Shown: one piece after another, positions 56,041-64,000 of the stretch
Position numbering within the stretch: the stretch's first letter is position 1
Layout of the letters: each line of letters begins with the position of its first letter
Origin: Collybiopsis luxurians FD-317 M1
Lineage: Eukaryota > Basidiomycota > Agaricomycetes > Agaricales > Omphalotaceae
Length of the DNA: 64,000 nt
Reading direction: 5' to 3'
Assembly: GCA_000827265.1 (NCBI GenBank)
Contig: KN834798.1
Span: 155,740-219,739, forward strand
The notes under the pieces: generated by a model
What the model saw: the letters and a program-made list of their open reading frames with translations, nothing else
Database searches by the model: none
Told to the model about the DNA's origin: nothing
Made by a program: the position numbers and the translations under genes

Positions 56041-58221
56041 GAGTTCTAAGAGAAGAGAGAATCAGGACGCCACGCACTTCATGGATGAGACGGGGAAAAA
56101 GGCAAGGAGAGACAGTTGTAGTCTTGAATGAAGAGGAAAAAAAAACATGCAGGGACGTCCACGTTAAAAATACCGAGTTACGCTTCGTCACAAAAATTGA
56201 ACGGTACAGAGAATAATTTCAAAGCCAGAGAATCCGGCGTATACGCGAGCTTTCAGAAATCTTGAGCCGAGGCCGTGACGCCGCGTCTTCTTTTTTGTTC
56301 TTGATCTTTGACCATAGCTCTTTACGAATGCAAATTCTTCATCAATTCTTCGTTAGACTCGACGATACGGAAATACACACACCTGAGCTTCCATGTCCGA
56401 TAAAACTATCCATCGAAAGCCCCTACATATTTTGCCCAAAATTATGCAAGCTACACACTCTCGGATCTGTTCTTCGGGGCTAGGTCTTAGTACCAAACAA
56501 CTTATGCCAAAATCTATCCAGTCCCATAAAATCTTCAAGATTGGATACGTGAAGTTGGAACTGCAGCTGGAGCTTCATTCTGACGGTGGTTGGATGGGGA
56601 AAGATGGCAAAAGAAGCAGCTACGCGTTGAGATGTAGAATTGTGACCTTTACGGGTTTTCAAAAGCTTGGGCACCTTGTCAGATTCTATCTTCGGGCAAA
56701 ATAGATCAAGATAGATGTCGTGTAATGCCTCGACACAGTATATTGGGACGAGAAATCGCTGGCGACCGTCGGTGGAAAAATCGAGTCGTCATGACTCATT
56801 ACACACGTGACCAGTGATTGCGCAATCATTCCCGAACGCTCATTGTCCTCCAAACTGCCCTTTTAACTGACCTACCTAGATGGAGAAGCAATAAAAGCAT
56901 TTTTGTGCTCTATAAAGCAAGACTGAATTCAAGATATCAAAAGAACTGACAGAAACCAAGACTTGAAGTTCCGACCAAGAGACTGCTTCAAGACGATTTT
57001 TTTCCTGTTTACAGTACCAGGCGCAGGCTTGCATGCCTGAGAAGAGAGAACATACCTACGAGCCTATATCATACCAACAGAGACCAAGGATAAAGTTTCA
57101 GACCAAGAGATTGAGCCTTTGAGGGAGAAATTCCTCTGATTTCCAGCCCCAGGCTTGCAGCCTGAGGGAAGAGAATACGCAACTTACTATCACCAAACAC
57201 CTACAAAATAATAGTGATTAGCATCGACACCGGCAAAGTGGTCGGAGCTGAACGCTGATTGAAAGTGAGTGGATCAGAAGTAGGTGTAATATGCGCATAC
57301 TCCGGGGTGTGCATACTTGATACTAGCGTCGCAGGAGCTTCGTGCCAGTATCCAAGTTGTATTCAGAGCCCTCGGAGACCGTTCTCAAGCAGAGGGAAGT
57401 TCAGAGGGACCTGAACACTTGAAGTCTACAGGGCGAGACCCTCAAGCTATTCGGGCCAGCAAAGAAACAATACAAGTCTCAAAGACTCCTACACTCCAGT
57501 CGAAAGCAGAGACGACTGCTGAGGACACTGGGAGCCAGGAATAGTTGCTCCGGAGGGAAGGACATTGTCAACGATGTAACAGCGGTCGGGGACAGCAGCT
57601 ATACATCTGCACGCACCGCTACCCGATGACCCAGTAATGAGCGGCAGGCGACTATTCATTTTTTCCGCAAGTAGTTGACCAAGTAAAGCCTTCAACGTTT
57701 AAACTATCCTCGACTCTTCCCCGTAAATTTTTGCTCTTCAAGCAACCCGAATGGTCCCCGTAGCTTTGAACTCTTCAAGCGACCTCTTCAACAGCCTCTC
57801 CCTTTGCATTACCCAGATGTTTTCGCCGACCGTCTGCGTCCCCTATTACACTCTTCGATCCGCAGAGAAACCAGTCCTAGAGTCCCAGCCTGAATGCCGG
57901 TGGCTTCAACTGAACGTCTTTTGTTTGCAAAAGGGGAATAAAAAGAAACTCTGGAACTTCCATTAATGCATAAGCAGTGGTGCCGGGTACTGTCGATGCG
58001 ATGAAGAGCGGCTGCAGGTGATGGTGGTGTGGAAAGAGGGTAGACGGAAACAAAATGACAAGTCCTCATTGCGTCAGCTATTCGGTTTTAGCATTTTCTC
58101 ATTCCTTTCAGCTGCCTCTACGTAGCGCAGAACATTGCTATCTATTTTCTATTTAAAGATTTTCATTTCTCAGCAATTTCTACGAATTTAAAGGAGCTTC
58201 GTCTGCCCACATTGATTGATC

Positions 58222-58438
58222 ATGGCTAAAAAGACCGCAAAACAACTGTCGAACAGAATTGACGATAGCACATACCTTCCTGAATCTTCCCTTAAAAAGC
58301 CTCATAACACGTTCGAGAGTTCGGTTCCAGAACCGCATCTACAATGTGCTGGTGAGTTGAATACTCCCATCCATCTTTCCACTGTGTCTCTAGCGGTGTC
58401 CAATACAGCTCGGTGCACTGCGATCAAGGCTATGTAAA
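58222..58438 (+). other. Short open frame in block B, doubtful gene
   Basis: The frame MAKKTAKQLSNRIDDSTYLP continues for 71 codons to TAA. A GGTGAGT-like donor lies at about 58,350. The corresponding stretch of copy A is not open. No family recognised. Confidence 0.25.
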
Positions 58439-59230
58439 GTATCTAGCCAACACTACAAAGCCTTTCTCAGATCATGGATGTTTTCGACACCTTCACAACC
58501 ATGGGTGGCGCGCAAACGACCATAGGTTCAGCATGACGATTCAATGAAGTGAGTGATGAAGCCGAAGTTCAGAGTCCGATCTTGTTGACCACCCATCGAA
58601 TTCGAATTCGAATTCGAGGGCGCAAAATTCGAACTTGCAGCTTCCCAAAAATATTTCTTCTCCCCTTTCCAAGATTACAGCCAGGCGTTTAGCCGAAAAA
58701 GAAAGCGCAGTGGGTCTTCTTTATCTCCCTATACCTCCGTTCCTTGGTAAGATCGTTATCCCGCTCTCGCTCATCAGCGATAATAGAGCTATTCCTAGCT
58801 ATTCCTTCGTTACAAAGTGCTAGAATTGGTTTTTCCTAAGACTTTCTACGTGATACAGCCTTGCAAGGAGATTACGCCTCAGGTTTCCAGACCCTCAGTC
58901 GCGAACCATCAAACTTCGTACTTACGTCTCGCGTTGGACCTCAGACTTGAAGCTTGACATATCAATTTCACCCAATTTACCAAGAATATTCGAATATCAA
59001 TATGCAACTTCTACGAACCGTCCCAAATTTCAAGTATGGGAGGTTTGAAACGATTTGGCATAGCTTTGGTTGGATCTTTTCGCTACTGGCGGCATCTACG
59101 TGTAATATCACTGCTTCGAAATTGTTACATCTTCCTCCAATGATCCACTCGCTGTTGCTATCAAGGATCTTTTCTTGTCTGGATACCAGCCGATGTGTTT
59201 TACTTCGACTGAGCTAAGGGTAATATCGCA

Positions 59231-59937
59231 CCTCAAGCTGCTTCCATCAGGGGTATAACATTAATCATACTCTCTACGTGTTTTTGTGCCTTCCATTCGA
59301 ACGAACTTGACCTTTCCCGATCACGATTCGTATTACATTTCGACCAGCTGAGCCTCATTTATACCAAACTCATACTGCTACGGAGTGAATATCTATTGCT
59401 GGCCTGTTCTCGCCGGAGATGTGCGATATGGCTTCGGCTGCTCGTGGTCATGGTACTTCCATGGCACACATCAGACGCAATATGTGTAGTGTGGACCTGG
59501 CTGTTCCTTAACGGGACCCCGGACCGCGTCGTTCGCCTTCCTTCCTCTCAATCAAGTACGGTAAATGGTAAAGTCTTAGTATCCGCTGGTGTAAAGGGCG
59601 TAGGAGTATGGTATCAAAAACTTATGTGTTTTGAAATCAGGAATGAAGACATGCAGAAGAAGATCAAGATCCAAGGTACCTATGTGGATTGCAAGGAAGA
59701 AATCATCCAGAATTTACTTATGAAATGATGACTGAACCGTCATTCCGAACGATCCATAAGTAGATCACTGGAGATCGATCGGAACAACTCAACTCGCTTC
59801 ATAATGCACATTAGAGTTAAGCTATGCACGATAACAGCGATGACATGGTGACCAACTCTCAGCCCTGCAGCAGGATAGCCAGCGTAGGAACCTCACGCAT
59901 TTGGAACACCAAGGAAAGGCTATCCAGCACCTAGCGG
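59231..59937. other. Spacer upstream of DUF6533 paralogue 5
   Basis: A 110-codon plus frame (59396-59728) has no recognised domain. From about 59,840 the sequence resembles the region upstream of paralogue 1 (8,050-8,130). Confidence 0.4.
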
Positions 59938-59943
59938 TATAAG
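59938..59943 (+). promoter_or_regulatory. TATA box of DUF6533 paralogue 5
   Basis: TATAAG lies 65 bp before the ATC triplet (60003-60005) that replaces the ancestral start and 221 bp before the present ATG at 60159. Other family members have 51-67 bp. Confidence 0.5.
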
Positions 59944-59965
59944 AAGAGTTTCATATCAGCGTCTG

Positions 59966-60277
59966 GGCACATCCCCTTTTACAACCCAGACTCGAGCAGG
60001 CTATCGAGTCGACACATGCTTAACAGGTTTCAGCAGCAGAGCAAGCGTACGTCCTTGAGAATCAATAAAGTACAAGCTCTAGTAAATCATGTAGGTGGAT
60101 ACAGAATTATCTCAGTATCTCGGCACATTCCCTTCTACAACCCAAACTCGACCAGGCTATGGAATCGACATATTCTCAACAGGTTTCATCAGTAGAGCAA
60201 ACGTGCGTCCTTGAGGATCAAGAAAATACAGTTCTAACTTGAATAGGTAGGCGGATACAGAATTACCTCACTCTATT
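59966..60277 (+). repeat. 156-bp tandem duplication of first-exon region
   Basis: The stretch GGCACAT...ACAACCC...GCTATGGAATCG...CAACAGGTTTCA occurs twice, offset by 156 bp (59,966 and 60,122). Each unit spans the end of the 5' UTR, the leader exon and the first donor. Differences between units include ATC versus ATG at the start. Confidence 0.75.
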
Positions 60278-61853
60278 CTCAATAGGTATATTTCTTCTAT
60301 CTTCAATATAGATTAATCTCAAGCTAACTTTTTTAAGTGCTTCTATACTGGGATCATCTCCTTACACTTTGTATGCGGCTGCTTTCGTGCTGATTGGTCA
60401 ACAATAATGGTCTTAACTATGTTATGGTAGCCAATGAAGTTCAGTATTTCTGGAAACGCCCAGTAGGCATGACTACAGTGCTGTTCTTCCTCAATCGCTA
60501 CATTTCAGTGCTGGGAAACAGTGTCTTCGCTATATTGGCTGTCACTAAATCAGTTGGTTTTTTCCTTTTCAGTCCAGCTCACCAAGGTTTGTCTAACCTT
60601 CCAAATGACAGAGGTATGGCATAGTCAAATCCGTTTGCTAAAAGACCGACAGTTGTGTTAGCCATTTAGGGGTACTACTTACCTTCCGGGAACTCCTGCT
60701 CATGGTGGCGTCAATTGTGGTCTGCAGTAAGATTTGTTTCATCAGTTTCGAGAATTAAAGTGATCTTGTTCGTTGCATCTCAGTGCTCCTTACCATTCGG
60801 CTATATGCTTTGTATGATCGCAGTAAGCGTATACTAGCTGTTATGCTTTCTACTGGGTGTATATTGATAGCGTTCTCATCTGTCAGTTCTCTTTTTGTCT
60901 ATCTAAACTTCCTTCTGAGCCCATTATAGTTTGCCACATTTTTTAGCCATTCAAAAACATTGTCCACAAAACTTGGCACTGTAGGTTGTGAGACATTCAT
61001 TTCGTACGTATCATATTATCCTCTTGTAGAGAGTCTTCATTGCAATCACAGATTTGTCGGTATGTCGCGGTCTTGCCAATGAACTTTTGAAATCTCATCC
61101 CAAGGCAACTTGCTCCATAGGAGTTGCAGCGGCCTGGGAGGCTTTGTTTTTGTACGATTTCATGCTATTTGTGATGACACTGCATAAAGCCAACAAAACC
61201 CGCCACGAGCTCCGGCCACTCAGAATACCGTTGATTGACATTATCGTTTGCGATGGTAAATATAGATGCCCCCCTTTCTGTATTGTGTTTAAGATCTGAC
61301 CTCCTTGTAGGATCGTGGTACTTTGGGTGAGTCTCCGAAGCGCTGAAAGAAGTTTATTCATTCCCTTCTCATTCACAGTGTGATGGCTTTTGTGAATGCG
61401 GTTAGTTTTAAATTACTTTTCTTTCCCCGAAATATGGATCTCATATCCATCCACAGATCAATATCTCAACGTTCTATGTGAGTGTTAATATAAATCATTG
61501 CCTCTCAAACCTGACGTACAACTGGCTTAGTATCCTTCGGTGTGTCCAGCTCTCGGGAAAGCTGCAAGTTGATGTTTTATTCATAACCTAGCCATATCTA
61601 CGGGGCACACTAACTGGGTTTGCGAACAGGTATTATTTCCTCTATTGATTTGAGTACTTAAGCCCTTCAAACGTCCACTCTTTGCAGTGTGTCTGTCATA
61701 TTGATGTCGCGCCTTATGTTCAACCTTCATAGGGCAGCAGACTCAGGGTTGTTTACTTCGCATAGAACAACGATGCAACTAGGAACCCAAAGTGCTCTGC
61801 CGGAATTCCGACCAGTATCAACTATCATGAGCGAGAACTCATGTAACATGTAA
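60159..61853 (+). CDS. DUF6533 membrane protein, paralogue 5
   Basis: Leader MESTYSQQVSSVEQT, then FLYWDHLLTL, NEVQYFWKRPVGMTTVLFFL with NRYISVLGNSVFAILAVTKS (DUF6533 core), LLTIRLYALYDRSKRILAVM (membrane segment), WEALFLYDFMLFVMTLHKAN with RPLRIPLIDIIVCDG, short exons, and a last exon CVSVILMSRLMFNLHRAADS ending TAA 61851-61853. Closest to paralogue 1, 52 kb away, while paralogues 2-4 form a second group. The exon corresponding to 'FHTFHELLL' (about 60,660) reads poorly here: LAI-TAG interrupts one frame, so a splice shift or decay is possible. Function unknown. Confidence 0.58.
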
Positions 61854-62914
61854 TGAATCCTAGGACTGTGGGTGTATAATTTACAGTAGCATTCTGTGAC
61901 CATTAGGGATAATGATACCGAACCCACCGAACACAAGGTCACGGTCTAACGGTTGCCTGCTGACACGTACTATACTTTGGGGATCCTAGTATAGGCTGAG
62001 TATGCATTTATAGATGAGAGTCGAATCTCGATACTCGAACAATCTAGGTACAGACAGATTTCCGGCCCAAATAAAGATACTGTGCGACTCCTAGGATATA
62101 TGTTTTGAGCCCAGTATTTGATCCACGAAAGCTAAGGTACAACCCAAACTTGGCATTAACAATGAACAAATCATGGAGAAAGTCCTCGAAATTTAAGTGC
62201 CCAAATTCTGCATGATAGATTCCACCGTCAAAGCAGATTATATTATATACATGGGTCTTCTCAAATCGACTTCGTGCTAGTTCTTTCACGAGTCAGTCTC
62301 AATTGTCGACTGATAAGACGCTATCACGTGATCGCGTCCTAACCTCATAAATCGTGAGTACAATCTTTGGTTCCCCTTGAATTTTCTGCTCTGGACAGGG
62401 TCGCGACGACGTGCTTCTGCCACTAGGGATGGGGATGTAGGCTGTAATCATAGATGAGCGCAGAGACTTAAGGGCTATATACCAACAGGATTTCATGCCC
62501 TGAGGAGCCCTATTGGTAGAGGGTTAAAGATGATCATTCATGCTCAAAGAATCTGTATGCAGATAGAGTTTGTGTAGATCTTGCCACATGCCATGTAAGA
62601 TACTTCCTTCCCTCCCTCCTGCCCAGACAATAATGCCGCTTGATTGCGAGATCTTGCAAGCCAGAAGTTAGAGTAGTCAACGACGACCACGTATATGTCC
62701 CACGCGATACAGCCTCCTCCCTCATGGCAGCGACACGGCCAGATACATGAACAAATTTGAACTGAGCGCAGACAACCTCAATGGCGATCTGCGACTAAGT
62801 ACAACTCGCAGAGAAAAGGTTTAGCAAGACTCAGATTCCAGAGTACAGGAATCAAGCCAAATTTCGCTCGGAGGTGTGCATGTCGATGGACTATACAGTT
62901 GCAAAGAACCCGAA
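61854..62914. repeat. 3' flank of paralogue 5, two diverged flank words
   Basis: Flank copies at about 62,013-62,240 (GTCGAATCTCGATACTCGAA and following) and about 62,528-62,575 (GCTCAAAGAATCTGTATGCA) resemble those after the other DUF6533 genes. A CACGTGATCGCG motif lies at 62,325. No gene supported. Confidence 0.5.
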
Positions 62915-63430
62915 TTCTAGATTATAGGGCCAACGGCGGGCCAAAAGTGACTACCATAACAAATTCACAGAGAAGACGTACGAGTAGGATAATGTACAGG
63001 GTCCACAACGCGAGTTTGGCATTCTTCAGCGGTAAGCAATGATTTTCTGCGAGCTAGACATGTGTCAGAAAGATGAGCAGCTTGGGGATGTGTAATGCTC
63101 ATCATTAAATCTCCTTGAGTAAAGTAATCACGAACTCTATCAGGATGGCGTTGAAAATACGCGAACAGATATGGACAATAAGCATCTGGTATTAATGGGA
63201 ATAAATTGAAGAATATTTGAGTTACGTGCGGCGAGTATGGCATTATTGGCATCTTTTCATTCCTCCCGCACTTCCTAAACCAGAAACGATTCGGCAGGCA
63301 GCACTTGCTTCCTGTTCCTGAATAATTGAGGCTTCTCATGATGGAGGCTTCCATCACAACCGTGGGTGGCGCGCAAATGATCGCAGGTTCGGTATGATGA
63401 TCATTGAAGCGAGTAATGATAATGAAACTG
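62915..63430. repeat. Duplicated block, truncated copy C
   Basis: Starts at ATTATAGGGCCAACGGCGGG and carries the minus-strand membrane exon (MLIVHICSRIFNAILIEFVI, TLLKEI, TAA at 63105-63107). At about 63,345 it jumps to GTGGGTGGCGCGCAAATGATC, which in copy B lies about 2.5 kb further on, so an internal part is missing. Confidence 0.6.
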
Positions 63431-64000
63431 GGTTTGTTCTTCCTCGCCCTTATCGCAGATATGTCTCGGGCCGCATGACGTCCAATCAGGGCCTGCCCGC
63501 ACTCATTATCGAGCCCACCTGTGCACTTTTCGGGTCCCGCCTGCGGGCTAATTCATTTAACTGGTGTGGTTGACATTTCAATACTGTGAATACATTTATC
63601 GCTCTTGAAACCGAATTTTGATGCAGCTAGAGAAATTATGCGGCTATAGTTGATTTGGGCGGTTACTATGCCAGGGGCTAATCTTGAAGATTTTCTACTG
63701 AGAGCAGGTCGGAGCAACCAATTATAGAGAAAGAGTACATCAGATTGGTTCTACACAAACTGCGGCGGAATTGAAGAACGAGAGTACCGAAGGGGAAGGG
63801 TGACACGTATATATGGTCATGGAAAGCTACTTTGGGGCGTCAGTCTATCGCTGACAGCACTATGGAGCTACACTTAACCTTTGACACCGTATATAATTTC
63901 AACATTCCATTGTAAGCTAACGAAATAATGATGCTGTTGCCAATGCTTTGATACCAAGATAAGGATGCTACTGTCAGTGATACTTCAATTGAGTCCTAAC
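63431..64000. other. Right-end spacer
   Basis: No gene, RNA or repeat recognised. Confidence 0.4.

Larger units (their letters stand above)
55455..59230. repeat. Duplicated block, copy B
   Basis: Collinear with 18,870-22,600. Starts at ATTATGGGACCGACTACGGG (about 55,470), carries the same minus-strand membrane exon, the CACACGTGACCAGTGATTGC segment near 56,800, the 'AGTACCAGGCGCAGG' segment near 57,015 and the GGGTGGCGCGCAAACGACC segment near 58,503. Confidence 0.65.

Noticed and set aside
59396..59728. 110-codon frame as a gene
   Set aside because: Not open in the other copy of the block region, no domain, no clear splice or promoter; left as doubtful.

Overview
This window looks like nuclear DNA of a mushroom-forming basidiomycete (Agaricomycetes). 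The evidence is dense intron-rich genes with 45-60 bp GT-AG introns, F-box, MYND, DUF6533 and multi-pass membrane families expanded in that group, an intron-containing eukaryotic tRNA, and basidiomycete-type repeats. Gene identities come from reading motifs by eye; exon edges are given only where the reading frame forced them.

Left part (1-29 kb) is an accessory, repeat-rich region. It holds an F-box gene running off the left edge, a MYND-finger gene and an Agaricomycete-type gene of unknown function, each with one in-frame TGA, and a 61-bp minisatellite made of small palindromes (about 4.4-5.9 kb). Four of five DUF6533 membrane-protein paralogues follow, all on the + strand (8.2, 16.6, 23.9, 26.9 kb; the fifth is at 60.2 kb). 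Between the first two sits what appears to be a complete DNA transposon (10,854-16,327). It has about 190-bp terminal inverted repeats starting TG and ending CA, an exact 7-bp target-site duplication, a DDE integrase-type transposase with an open frame, and a divergently transcribed alpha-type protein kinase with N-terminal zinc-ribbon cysteines. This kinase-carrying element is the most interesting object here.

Middle part (29-53 kb) is ordinary gene-dense chromosome: tRNA-Lys(CTT), a She3-like coiled-coil protein, a small unknown protein, a large F-box protein with extreme low-complexity tracts, three tandem four-cysteine secreted proteins sharing a dyad upstream of each start, a nitronate monooxygenase, a UBR1-type N-recognin E3 ligase, a RING/coiled-coil protein and a membrane-anchored C-terminal RING E3 resembling Asi1/Asi3. 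Three ubiquitin-ligase-type genes lie within 12 kb.

Right part (53-64 kb) is accessory again: a multi-pass membrane protein gene, a second copy of a decayed 3.7-kb duplicated block (first copy 18.9-22.6 kb, truncated third copy 62.9-63.4 kb), and the fifth DUF6533 paralogue, whose first exon is tandemly duplicated and whose original start codon reads ATC. The repeated order 'DUF6533 gene, shared 3' flank, decayed block' suggests the locus grew by duplication of a composite unit. No CRISPR array, rRNA or recognisable retrotransposon was seen.
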